Source: a virus
DNA length: 64,000 bases
Direction: 5' to 3' (one strand)
IMG/VR virus record: IMGVR_UViG_3300035670_000028
Location: 83,187-147,186 of that record
Both the position numbers and the translations under genes were made by a program. Below, in pieces: positions 54,668-62,231 of this stretch (positions are counted from its first letter, which is position 1; each line of letters opens with the position of its first letter). A model generated the notes under the pieces. It did not search any database and was not told the DNA's origin. It saw only the letters and a program-made list of their open reading frames with translations.

Positions 54668-55246
54668 ATGGGAATCGGAAAAATCGAACTGTCTGAAGCG
54701 CAGGGTGTGGCCCAGCGCGTCCTGAAGCACATCTCTCCCGCCATGGAGCGGATCGAGGTGGCTGGTTCCATCAGGCGTGGCAAGCCCGTGGTGGGTGACA
54801 TTGAGCTCGTGGGGATCCCATCCAATCGGGCCCGTCTCATCCGACTCCTGGGCGAGACCGGCGCCCACATCAAGCCCGGAGTTCCTGGGGCGGTGCCCTG
54901 GGATCCCAAGGAGGACGCGAAGTACATGCGTGTCCGCCTCGCCGAGGGCATGAACCTGGACCTGTTCCTTGCCTCCCACGAGAACTGGGGCGGACTGTAT
55001 CTCATGCGCACAGGCGGCGCAACTGGACCCGATGGGAGCTCCTTCTCTGGGTTCGTTCCCGGCATGTTCGGACGGTGGAAGAAGCTGTCGGGCGGCGGCC
55101 GAATGACCGGATGCCAGCCTACCACGAAGGACGGCGAGCAGCTGCCCCTCCGCGAGGAGCAGGACTTCTTCGATCTCCTCGGCATGGGGTTCGTGCCCCC
55201 GGAGGAGCGGGTCTCGAAGGCTGTGATCAAGAAGTACGCTCGCTGA
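54668..55246 (+). CDS. Pol X-type nucleotidyltransferase
   Basis: 192 residues. EVAGSIRRGKPVVGDIELVG (Gly33-Ser34, Asp44, Glu46) and MNLDLFLA form the Pol beta/X active site, with Glu where the second Asp is usual. LASHENWGGLYLMRTGGATG and FFDLLGMGFVPPEERV follow as in phage members of this group. It would add nucleotides in repair or end processing. It lacks the usual lyase and helix-hairpin-helix domains, so it is a minimal form. Confidence 0.8.
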   Translation: MGIGKIELSEAQGVAQRVLKHISPAMERIEVAGSIRRGKPVVGDIELVGIPSNRARLIRLLGETGAHIKPGVPGAVPWDPKEDAKYMRVRLAEGMNLDLFLASHENWGGLYLMRTGGATGPDGSSFSGFVPGMFGRWKKLSGGGRMTGCQPTTKDGEQLPLREEQDFFDLLGMGFVPPEERVSKAVIKKYAR

Positions 55247-55261
55247 GCGGAGGAGAGAGAA

Positions 55262-55747
55262 ATGGCTGAGTTCAAGATTACGGATCCTGAGATCATCAGG
55301 AAGCTCGATGCCCTCACGGAGGCGCAGCGGCAGGCGGTGGCAGATCAGCTCGAGGCCGATCTGAGGGCTGTGCACTCGGTTGTGGCAGAGGCGAAGGCAG
55401 CAATGGGTGCCCCCGCTCCCTGGAACCTGTTCCTCGATGATCTCCGGGATCCTCCCCCAGGCCGCGAGTGGGTGGTGTGCAGGAGCACCGAGGAGGCCCT
55501 GGCCGCTGTGGCTGAGAGGGGCATGCCCACCTTCGCCTCCCTGGATCACGATCTGGGAGGCGATGATACCACCATGGTGTTCCTCCGGCGGCTCGCTGCC
55601 GAGCACTGGGATGGGAGTTCCCCGCCCCCGGAGAGCGTGGTTCACAGCGCGAACCCGGTGGGAAAGATGAACATCATCTCCTTCATGGATAGCTGGCGGC
55701 GGAGCAGCTCGTTCATCCAGGGCCTCGGGCCCCGGGGTGGAGAGTGA
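55262..55747 (+). CDS. Cyclic-phosphate processing receiver-like protein
   Basis: 161 residues. A helical 50-residue N-terminus is followed by NLFLDDLRDPPPGREWVVCR (Asp59, Asp60) and FASLDHDLGGDDTTMVFLRR, the pattern of the cREC/receiver-like domain predicted to handle cyclic-phosphate RNA ends. The substrate has not been shown to my knowledge. Its phage role could be RNA repair or signalling. It lies behind the Pol X-like gene. Confidence 0.7.
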   Translation: MAEFKITDPEIIRKLDALTEAQRQAVADQLEADLRAVHSVVAEAKAAMGAPAPWNLFLDDLRDPPPGREWVVCRSTEEALAAVAERGMPTFASLDHDLGGDDTTMVFLRRLAAEHWDGSSPPPESVVHSANPVGKMNIISFMDSWRRSSSFIQGLGPRGGE

Positions 55748-55756
55748 GGAGCAGCA

Positions 55757-56065
55757 ATGAGTAACACCTCAGAGTTCTACATCATCAACGATCGCTTTGC
55801 CGGCGAAATCCTCACCCAGTTCGATTACAACGATTCAGATGAGTGGCAGTGGGATGGCGATCACATCCTCGAAGATAGTGGCATTGAAGCGATCAACCGC
55901 TCTGCTCGTTTCGCCACAAGGGAGGAAGCAGCCAAGGCTCGGGATATCGTTGAGGTAGTTTTCAATCTGAATGGCATTCCAAAAAGCGAAAATGATTTCA
56001 TCGTGCTGAAGATCACATCCACAGTTAAGATCACTGAGGCTCTCGTTAACGAGGTTGAGCAATGA
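55757..56065 (+). CDS. Small hypothetical protein
   Basis: 102 residues behind GAGGAGCA. FATREEAAKARDIVEVVFNL and FIVLKITSTVKITEAL form an alpha/beta unit, with an acidic aromatic first part (EFYIINDRFAGEILTQFDYN). No family is recognised. ATGA overlap with the next gene. Confidence 0.55.
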   Translation: MSNTSEFYIINDRFAGEILTQFDYNDSDEWQWDGDHILEDSGIEAINRSARFATREEAAKARDIVEVVFNLNGIPKSENDFIVLKITSTVKITEALVNEVEQ

Positions 56066-56541
56066 GCTGCAATACTGTTAGGCTCTGCCTGGGAGAGCGA
56101 AATGTGGGCCAGTTTGGCCTGAAGAATGTGGTGTGCGTGTTCGATCCACCGGAGCACGCACGGGCAGCGTACAAGGGAACGCCCCTCACTCCCGGTGAGA
56201 TATACCTCTACCTGGGCGAGATCTCGAACATGCCTGGCCATGGCGCATTCGCCACCAGCAAGGGCCAGGTGCTGTGGGGCTACCACACCGAGAACTTCTG
56301 GGTGGTGCTCGAGGGCGTGCAGATCGCAGCAGGCTCAGATCAGCACGGCTCAGAAACCCTCGATATCGATGAGCAGCACTACGAGCCTGAGCCCGAGGAG
56401 CCGGGCGTTGAGATCACCGAGGCAGAGGAGCGCGGGATCCGGTGGGCAATGGAGCTCATGGATCGCGCTGGGATCGGCGGAGGCTCGCTGGGGGATGCTG
56501 ATGAGCTCGCGGAGAGGATGCGCAAGGAGGGATTCAAGTGA
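56062..56541 (+). CDS. SH3-like (GEIY-type) protein with helical tail
   Basis: 159 residues. PLTPGEIYLYLGEISNMPGH and GQVLWGYHTENFWVVLEGVQ give a barrel pattern related to the GDLV group (G-E-hydrophobic, GH..F, G-hydrophobic-W). It is followed by an acidic linker and helices (AEERGIRWAMELMDRAG). Function unknown. Confidence 0.55.
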   Translation: MSCNTVRLCLGERNVGQFGLKNVVCVFDPPEHARAAYKGTPLTPGEIYLYLGEISNMPGHGAFATSKGQVLWGYHTENFWVVLEGVQIAAGSDQHGSETLDIDEQHYEPEPEEPGVEITEAEERGIRWAMELMDRAGIGGGSLGDADELAERMRKEGFK

Positions 56542-56589
56542 GGCCGCTTCCCTGATACACTCGGCCTCCTGAGCTTACAATGGAGGCAC

Positions 56590-57597
56590 ATGGATTACTC
56601 GAACTTTCTCACAATCGCTGCAGTTGGTGGATCCCTCGTATCGGCATGGGCGGTGCTCAAGTACGCGCTCCTGGGAACCTACCGGCTCAACAGCGATTCT
56701 GCCAGGAGGTTCCTCGATCGCATTAAGCGGGATTCAACATGGACCTGGGAGTTGGGCACCGAGCTCACCGTAGATCCAAAGTATCCTCTGGTGCACGAGA
56801 CACTGGCAGTGCTGCAGGGCATGCCCATCTTCTTCTCGAAGGTGGAGCGGCTCCTGACAGCAGGGTGGCAGGGTAAGGAGGAGATGTGCACCGTTACATT
56901 CCTCAGGTGGCACCGCACGAGGATGCTGCAGTACCTCACGAGAGAGATCACGCACAGCGCCATCACTGTCTCTGCTCTATCACCTGGGTGTGTTGATCGG
57001 CTGGGCGAGCTCGAGCCGGGTGGAATGAAAGAGTTCTTCCTGAACGAGGGGAGCTACGAGGACATTGAGGCTGATGTGGCCCAGGTTGCCCTGGGAGGTC
57101 TGAAGCGCACGAGCATGCTCCTGTACGGGCCACCCGGGAACGGCAAGACGAACTTCATCAGGCAGCTCGCCAGGAAGTACTCACTCCCGATCTACGTGAT
57201 CTACTTCAGTCCGGACTACAACAACCTCGATATTGCCCGCATGTTCTCAGAGGTGCCGAGGAGGTGTATCATCCTGTTCGAGGACTTCGACAACTACTTC
57301 GATGGCCGCACGTGCACCATGAAGAATGATCAGGTGAAGTTCACCTTCGACTCGATCATCAATGCCCTGGATGGCGTGCACAATGATTACAGGGGTGTGG
57401 TGTTCGCCATGACCGCGAACAATATCGACAGGATCGATCCTTCCCTGAAGTGCCGCCCATCCCGATTCAAGTTCGTGCGCGAGTTCGGAAATCCAGACCG
57501 GAAGCTCCGTGAGCGGATCCTGGGCTCTGCCGAGCGGGCAGAGGAGACTGAGGGCCTCTCCTTGGATGCGGTGTTCAACAGTCGAGAGAAGGCTTGA
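56590..57597 (+). CDS. Membrane-anchored BCS1-like AAA+ ATPase
   Basis: 335 residues behind GGAGG. One N-terminal membrane helix (about 8-28, IAAVGGSLVSAWAVLKYALL), then MLLYGPPGNGKTNFIRQLAR (Walker A, 180-187), CIILFEDFDNYF (Walker B, 226-234), AMTANNIDRIDPSL (sensor 1) and CRPSRFKF (arginine region). The layout recalls BCS1-type AAA proteins, which move folded proteins across membranes. Phage members of this family exist, but their work is not known. Confidence 0.82.
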   Translation: MDYSNFLTIAAVGGSLVSAWAVLKYALLGTYRLNSDSARRFLDRIKRDSTWTWELGTELTVDPKYPLVHETLAVLQGMPIFFSKVERLLTAGWQGKEEMCTVTFLRWHRTRMLQYLTREITHSAITVSALSPGCVDRLGELEPGGMKEFFLNEGSYEDIEADVAQVALGGLKRTSMLLYGPPGNGKTNFIRQLARKYSLPIYVIYFSPDYNNLDIARMFSEVPRRCIILFEDFDNYFDGRTCTMKNDQVKFTFDSIINALDGVHNDYRGVVFAMTANNIDRIDPSLKCRPSRFKFVREFGNPDRKLRERILGSAERAEETEGLSLDAVFNSREKA

Positions 57598-57603
57598 CGA
57601 CAA

Positions 57604-57864
57604 TTGAATCGCTACTTTAAATACGATCAGAGCATTTTGATCGTGTCTGAGTCGATTGTGTCCCACCTCAAGGGGACCAGCGATCCCATCACGCCCCTCG
57701 AAGAGTTGCAGAAAGACGTCGAGTGGCTGCGGTGGCGCATCAATGAGTGCTGGGATCCCTCTGAGGACCCGCACACGCAGCACTACGATGACCTCGTGCG
57801 CATGCTAGCAGCTGAGGCTGTCGATCTCTACGACCACTTCGTCGGCAATGGCGATAAAGTCTAG
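57604..57864 (+). CDS. Small hypothetical protein
   Basis: 86 residues with a TTG start. LEELQKDVEWLRWRINECWD and YDDLVRMLAAEAVDLYDHFV, mostly helical and acidic. No family is recognised. A later start is possible. Confidence 0.45.
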   Translation: MNRYFKYDQSILIVSESIVSHLKGTSDPITPLEELQKDVEWLRWRINECWDPSEDPHTQHYDDLVRMLAAEAVDLYDHFVGNGDKV

Positions 57865-57907
57865 AGACTAGTTACACAAAAGTAAAAGAGTTGCACTAGC
57901 TAGACAG

Positions 57908-57915
57908 CTACTTAT
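57908..57915 (+). promoter_or_regulatory. Late-type octamer variant CTACTTAT
   Basis: Four bases before the ATG at 57920. GTTGCA-N17-TATCTT overlaps it and could be an alternative promoter. Confidence 0.35.
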
Positions 57916-57919
57916 CTTC

Positions 57920-58723
57920 ATGAGAAGGTACGCGTGGCTCAGCGACACTCACATGAATCTCTCTGCCCTCCCGTTTCTCAAGCGCCTCCACCTGATGGGG
58001 GTCAAGAAGATGGGAGCCGATGGCATCTTCATCACCGGCGACATCTCATCAGGTGACTGGCTTGAGTCAGACCTGCGCTTCCTGGCGAGGCACTTCGACG
58101 GTCCCATATACTTTGTCCTGGGCAACCACGATTACCACAAACGACACATTGCCTCAGTCCATGACGATATAAGGCGAGTCTGTAAGGATCATCCCAACCT
58201 GGTCTGGATGACAGAGGCAGGGATCGTTCCTCTCACCGAGGATGTGGCGCTCATCGGAACCGAGGGCTGGTACGATGCGATGCACGGCGATGAGAAGTTG
58301 TTGAGATACACCACAGACTGGTTCCTCACCTTCGACTTTCTCCATGAGAGGGGACACGAGCAGCGAGTCGACCTGTGGCGGGAGATGGCACAGGAGTCTG
58401 CACGAGTGATTGAGGAGAGGTTGACTGAGGCACTCGACACCTACAAGACCGTGTACATCATCACACACTTTCCGCCGTGGAAGGAGGCCACCCGTGATGT
58501 GGGCACGATCCTCGAGAAGTTCTGGCTCCCATACAACACGAATGTGGCGATGGGAGAGGCAATCGAGAGGGCAGTGGGCGGAAGGAGAAAGAAGCGTGTG
58601 ATCGTGCTCGCTGGACACACCCACACGCCGTGCAGGGTCCGTGTGAGCAACTCAATTGAGTGTGCAGTTGCGGGCGCTTCCTACTTCGGCAGGGTTCAAC
58701 CTGAAAGCACCATCATCGTCTGA
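57920..58723 (+). CDS. Metallophosphoesterase
   Basis: 267 residues. SDTHMNLSAL, FITGDISSGDW, FVLGNHDYHKR, IITHFPPWKEA and LAGHTHTPCRV are the five metal-binding blocks of the calcineurin-like phosphoesterase fold. It hydrolyses phosphate esters, with substrates in phages including nucleic acid ends and nucleotides. It is the length of single-domain enzymes such as phage phosphatases. Substrate not determinable here. Confidence 0.9.
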   Translation: MRRYAWLSDTHMNLSALPFLKRLHLMGVKKMGADGIFITGDISSGDWLESDLRFLARHFDGPIYFVLGNHDYHKRHIASVHDDIRRVCKDHPNLVWMTEAGIVPLTEDVALIGTEGWYDAMHGDEKLLRYTTDWFLTFDFLHERGHEQRVDLWREMAQESARVIEERLTEALDTYKTVYIITHFPPWKEATRDVGTILEKFWLPYNTNVAMGEAIERAVGGRRKKRVIVLAGHTHTPCRVRVSNSIECAVAGASYFGRVQPESTIIV

Positions 58724-58726
58724 CTT

Positions 58727-58734
58727 ATACTTAG
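58727..58734 (+). promoter_or_regulatory. Late-type octamer ATACTTAG
   Basis: Four bases before the ATG at 58739 of a leader-bearing gene. Confidence 0.45.
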
Positions 58735-58738
58735 AGAA

Positions 58739-59251
58739 ATGCAGAGAAATTCTACGCTTCGCCGCCTCATACGAGAGATGCTCCTCACAGAGGACGCCAT
58801 TGAGATGGGTGCCATTCGCAAGTCGCTGGAGATGGTGAAGGGCAAGCAATTCAAGAAGGTGCTCGATGACACGAACGAGAAGATAGGCAAAGAGAAAGAC
58901 ACAAATCCTGAGGAAGTTGAGTCACTCAAGTCTGCTTTGAGCGTGCTCAACATGATCGCTCAAGCTCCCGAGGCTGTGAAGGCCCTTGAGAAGGGCATTA
59001 AGATCGAGGACCTCTACGCCGCTGCAGCGAAGATGAACGACAAGCAGAAGAAGATAAACGACCTCTGGGACCAGATGACGATCGATCCTGAGAAGTCTGC
59101 CGTTCTTGATAAGAGCATCATCGATGAGTTCACGAAGGAGATGCAGACCAAGGTGGCGAGACTTCCTGATGAGGCATTCCTACCGAACACTGATGAGCAG
59201 CTGGACGCCTACCTGAAGCAAAAGAAGGGCGTGCGAGTCTCAAAGGGTTGA
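58739..59251 (+). CDS. Leader-bearing helical protein
   Basis: 170 residues starting MQRNSTLRRLIREMLLTED, a clear leader with a possible LTE processing site. The rest is helical and rich in Lys, Glu and Asp. The octamer is immediately upstream. No family is recognised. An internal virion protein is the most natural guess. Confidence 0.65.
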   Translation: MQRNSTLRRLIREMLLTEDAIEMGAIRKSLEMVKGKQFKKVLDDTNEKIGKEKDTNPEEVESLKSALSVLNMIAQAPEAVKALEKGIKIEDLYAAAAKMNDKQKKINDLWDQMTIDPEKSAVLDKSIIDEFTKEMQTKVARLPDEAFLPNTDEQLDAYLKQKKGVRVSKG

Positions 59252-59256
59252 AACGT

Positions 59257-59796
59257 CTACTCCCAGTAGACGGTCTCACCACGTCTGTAGTGCTTTAGGT
59301 TTGCCTTTGCGTCCTCTCTCGTGAAGTGGTTGTCCTTCAGCGTGAGGAAGTTGTTGGGAAGAAGTGCGAACTGGCCGCTCTCGAGGCCAATGAGATTGAG
59401 TGGCTTGTGCTCAGATGGGTATCGGGAGAAACCGTCAGCCCAGTCAATCATGACTCCGGTGTGCCGACCCTTTGCCTTGAAAGGCGCGTGTACATCACAC
59501 TGCAGCCCCTCGAGGTACTTCGCGTAGAAAGTCTCAGTGTCGTCTCCCATTGAGGCCCAGGGCATGAGCTGCTCCCTCGATATGCTGAAGTCTGACGTGG
59601 TTGACATCGCGTGCAGTGGTAGTCCGCTCCAGTGAGCTCCCGACTCCAGGAACACGTGGCACATGAGCGTCTGATATTCCCTCGCGTACACGCCGTGCCA
59701 TATTCCCTGTGTGACGCCATCGGGCATGTTGAGACCGAGAAATTTGTTGCTCACGTTGACGTATATGTGAAATGGTAGGTTTGCGTGCTTTCCCAT
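59257..59796 (-). CDS. Hypothetical protein, minus strand
   Basis: 179 residues. IYVNVSNKFLGLNMPDG, IWHGVYAREYQTLMCHVFLE and SGAHWSGLPLHAMSTTSDFS, later FALLPNNFLTLKDNHFTRED. It contains a Cys/His/Trp-rich core and no membrane segment. I recall similar proteins in marine phages without a function. It sits between two plus-strand leader-bearing genes, with only five bases to the first. Confidence 0.55.
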   Translation of the reverse strand: MGKHANLPFHIYVNVSNKFLGLNMPDGVTQGIWHGVYAREYQTLMCHVFLESGAHWSGLPLHAMSTTSDFSISREQLMPWASMGDDTETFYAKYLEGLQCDVHAPFKAKGRHTGVMIDWADGFSRYPSEHKPLNLIGLESGQFALLPNNFLTLKDNHFTREDAKANLKHYRRGETVYWE

Positions 59797-59847
59797 GGAA
59801 CAATATTACACAGTGATCTTTCTCGATAAACAATGTGAGGCGTGATG

Positions 59848-59855
59848 ATACTTAA
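59848..59855 (+). promoter_or_regulatory. Late-type octamer ATACTTAA
   Basis: 21 bases before the ATG at 59877. Confidence 0.45.
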
Positions 59856-59876
59856 GATCACTTGAGGTAGACACAC

Positions 59877-61052
59877 ATGCGTAAGATTCCACTTAAGTTC
59901 TCCGACATTGATTTTGGTACCGATGAGTTTGGCTACATTGAGACAATGCCGGGTGAGGATCCTGATGACGCGGACATGAGGTACACTAAGTACCTCCGCG
60001 ACAAGGGCGTCATGGCTCGAGTGGATCAAATGGGCAACGTCGTTGTTGAGAGTGTGCAGAACAGGCACAGGCTTCTTCGAGAGACAATTCGGGCCCTGCT
60101 TAGGGAGACCGAGGGTGTCGTCACAACGGGAACACCAGTCCCAGGAGACGCTGATCCCAAGAGGCAGGCGCACATCTTTGACTTCGATGACACGCTCGGC
60201 CTCACAAAGAACTCGAATGGTGTCATGCTGTACAAGGATGGAAAGCCTGCTCACAAGACGAAGGAAGAGGCTGAGAAGTGGCTCAAGTCAATGGGCGTCA
60301 CCTCCAAGAACTATCTTGTTGGCCCTGGAGGTGAGGCATTTGAGACACCTGCAGGGCTCGATGGAATCGCAGCATACATTGACTCAGCGGGCCTCGCAAA
60401 GCTGCAGAAGCAGATTCCTCGCTCCCAGTCATCTGTGAGCCCAAATGCTCCTGTTGATAAGGAGGGCGAGTCTCTCTACATTGACTTCACACCCTCCGCC
60501 TATGTGGATGTCGACACGACAGATCCTATTGGCTCAACGATCCAGAAGCTAAAGACCGCAAACAGCCAGGGCTCTGAGACAATGGTTATCACGGCTCGAG
60601 CCTCTGACAAGAAAAAGCCCGGCGTCAATTTTGCAGGACAGAAAGTGGAACCCTCGAATGCTGAGGACATGCAGAAGTTTCTCTCCTCGCAGGGAGCGGC
60701 TCCGTCCCAGGGTGTGCTCGGCGTGCAGGGCGCGAACAAGGGAAATGAGATCATTAATAAGTTCTTCTCATCTAGATCACCAGATGAGCAGCCTGAGGAA
60801 GTTCACTTCTACGACGACCTCTCCAAGAACACGGAGGAGGTTGACGCAGCTGTCAGCGGAAAGGTTCCCGCCGAGACCTTCATCTACGGTCCAGGTGAGT
60901 TCGCCCACGATGAAGCTAGTCCGGACAATCCAAGCAAGTCATCACCTGCCAATCCTGAGCTCGTCGCCAAGCAGGACGAGGAGGGTGATGTCAAGAAGGA
61001 GGGTCTTGATCCCTACCTCGCCCGAATTCTCCAGCTGGCCGGTATCCGATAG
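59877..61052 (+). CDS. HAD-like phosphatase with internal leader
   Basis: 391 residues. After 60 residues of N-terminal region comes the leader NRHRLLRETIRALLRETEG (62-80). AHIFDFDDTLGLT (Asp102, Asp104) is HAD motif I, MVITARASDKKKPG motif II, and VHFYDDLSKNTEEVD motif IV. Such HAD domains act as nucleotide or DNA 3'-phosphatases or on sugars. The end (YLARILQLAGIR) carries the LAGL/LAGI element seen in several neighbours. Substrate unknown. Confidence 0.7.
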   Translation: MRKIPLKFSDIDFGTDEFGYIETMPGEDPDDADMRYTKYLRDKGVMARVDQMGNVVVESVQNRHRLLRETIRALLRETEGVVTTGTPVPGDADPKRQAHIFDFDDTLGLTKNSNGVMLYKDGKPAHKTKEEAEKWLKSMGVTSKNYLVGPGGEAFETPAGLDGIAAYIDSAGLAKLQKQIPRSQSSVSPNAPVDKEGESLYIDFTPSAYVDVDTTDPIGSTIQKLKTANSQGSETMVITARASDKKKPGVNFAGQKVEPSNAEDMQKFLSSQGAAPSQGVLGVQGANKGNEIINKFFSSRSPDEQPEEVHFYDDLSKNTEEVDAAVSGKVPAETFIYGPGEFAHDEASPDNPSKSSPANPELVAKQDEEGDVKKEGLDPYLARILQLAGIR

Positions 61053-61055
61053 CCC

Positions 61056-61063
61056 ATACTTAT
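61056..61063 (+). promoter_or_regulatory. Late-type octamer ATACTTAT
   Basis: 16 bases before the ATG at 61080, with CAGGAGG in between. Confidence 0.5.
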
Positions 61064-61079
61064 CTTCAGGAGGTGCCAC

Positions 61080-61676
61080 ATGAGCACGTCATTGAAGATA
61101 CAGATAGGCATAGGAATCGCAATACTCGTCCTCGCGATCGCCGGAGTCATCTGGGGCATCTCGAGCCACAGTGAGCCCGGTCTCATGTCAGTGTGCTGGA
61201 GTCAAAGCACGGGCACAGCACTCTACGACTGCGAAGGCGGTGAGGAGATCAGGTGGCCCCGTGAGCGGATCCCACTCTCAGTCAGCACTGATGGCCTGAT
61301 AGGGGAGACGCAGACAGCGATCGACCTGATCAACAGTCAGGTGGGATGTGAGCTCCTGACGTACGCGATGTACGATGACACATCAAACGACATCATCATC
61401 ACCTCGGAGGGCGTGCTTGACCAGAGCACATCGAGGGGCGGCGCGACATGGCACCTGATGGACGGCACGAGGATGAGAGCTCGTATAGATCTCTATGCAC
61501 CCGGTGACCTGGCCCAGCGTGTCATCGTGCATGAGCTCGGGCACGCGCTAGGCCTAGCTCACGACTCTTATCCCGCCTCAATCATGTATCCCACACAGAG
61601 GAGCTCGACAGACCTCCAGTTCATTCGAGTGTCAGACAGCGACAGGGCACTGCTTCGAGATCTCTACTGCGATTGA
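61080..61676 (+). CDS. Membrane-anchored matrixin-like metzincin
   Basis: 198 residues. One N-terminal membrane helix (about 7-27). VIVHELGHALGLAHDSYPAS (His151, His155, His161) with IMYP (Met169) is the full metzincin HExxHxxGxxH zinc site and Met-turn. An N-terminal helix and Cys residues suggest it works in the periplasm or outside. Phage-encoded metzincins are unusual. It could degrade periplasmic or envelope proteins. An octamer promoter lies upstream. Confidence 0.78.
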   Translation: MSTSLKIQIGIGIAILVLAIAGVIWGISSHSEPGLMSVCWSQSTGTALYDCEGGEEIRWPRERIPLSVSTDGLIGETQTAIDLINSQVGCELLTYAMYDDTSNDIIITSEGVLDQSTSRGGATWHLMDGTRMRARIDLYAPGDLAQRVIVHELGHALGLAHDSYPASIMYPTQRSSTDLQFIRVSDSDRALLRDLYCD

Positions 61677-61928
61677 TCACGTCACAAAGTCAGTGCTCTT
61701 GAGGGCAAGCACGCGAATCATGCTCTCCCTAGACTTGATCTGTGAAAGTGTCTCCCTCTCTCTCTTGACACCATCAAGTGACTTTGGAGGCTGACCAAAC
61801 TCCCTGTACACGCCCTCCAGCAGAAACTGATGTATCTCAAGTTCTTCAAGTAAGACGTGCAGCATAAGAGTTCGCTCTAAACACTCACCGAACCCATGTT
61901 GAATCTTTTCATCGTCGTGTGATTTCAT
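61677..61928 (-). CDS. Small helical protein, minus strand
   Basis: 83 residues. GECLERTLMLHVLLEELEIH and ESMIRVLALKSTDFVT. It abuts the metzincin stop without a gap. A minus-sense octamer (ATACTTAA) lies four bases before its ATG. No family is recognised. Confidence 0.5.
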   Translation of the reverse strand: MKSHDDEKIQHGFGECLERTLMLHVLLEELEIHQFLLEGVYREFGQPPKSLDGVKRERETLSQIKSRESMIRVLALKSTDFVT

Positions 61929-61932
61929 ACTT

Positions 61933-61940
61933 TTAAGTAT
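61933..61940 (-). promoter_or_regulatory. Late-type octamer ATACTTAA, minus strand
   Basis: Four bases before the minus-strand start at 61928. Confidence 0.45.
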
Positions 61941-61957
61941 GGTTTGTCAAATTGTGT

Positions 61958-61986
61958 GTGCAAGCAGAACAAAGCTGTGGTAGACT
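61958..61986 (+). promoter_or_regulatory. Promoter GTGCAA-N17-TAGACT
   Basis: Precedes the tandem GDLV array. Six bases after the -10 is an ATG (61993) for an 8-codon frame, MTQEVAQL, whose stop overlaps the first array gene. Confidence 0.6.
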
Positions 61987-61992
61987 TATAGC

Positions 61993-62019
61993 ATGACACA
62001 AGAGGTCGCACAGCTATGA
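61993..62019 (+). CDS. 8-residue leader peptide (tentative)
   Basis: MTQEVAQL, then TGA that overlaps the ATG at 62016 (ATGA). It would start at the transcript 5' end and couple into the next gene. Too short to prove. Confidence 0.25.
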   Translation: MTQEVAQL

Positions 62020-62231
62020 GGATCGGTGATCTCGAGCACTTCGCCCCCGGAGATCTGGTCCGGATCTGCCTCCCTCGGAAGCAGCTCTCTCCTCCCCGAG
62101 TGGAGGCCCTCCGAGGCCAGGCTGGATTGATCGTGGCCACCCAGGGCTCCGGCTTCAATGTGAGGTTCGATGTTCTGGTGGGCGGCACCGTTCAAGAGGG
62201 TATCTTCGCCCTCGATCTGGAGCACGCGTGA
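62016..62231 (+). CDS. GDLV-type small SH3-like protein, array gene 1
   Basis: 71 residues. HFAPGDLVRICLPRKQLSPP, GQAGLIVATQGSGFNVRFDV and GIFALDLEHA: GDLV opening, G-L-I-V strand and closing D-L-E. First of nine overlapping members. ATGA with the next. Confidence 0.6.
   Translation: MRIGDLEHFAPGDLVRICLPRKQLSPPRVEALRGQAGLIVATQGSGFNVRFDVLVGGTVQEGIFALDLEHA

Noticed and set aside
54650-55645. 331-codon minus-strand frame
   Set aside because: It covers the Pol X-like and receiver-like genes, both with clear motifs. Translation is rich in Pro, Leu, His and Arg without a domain.
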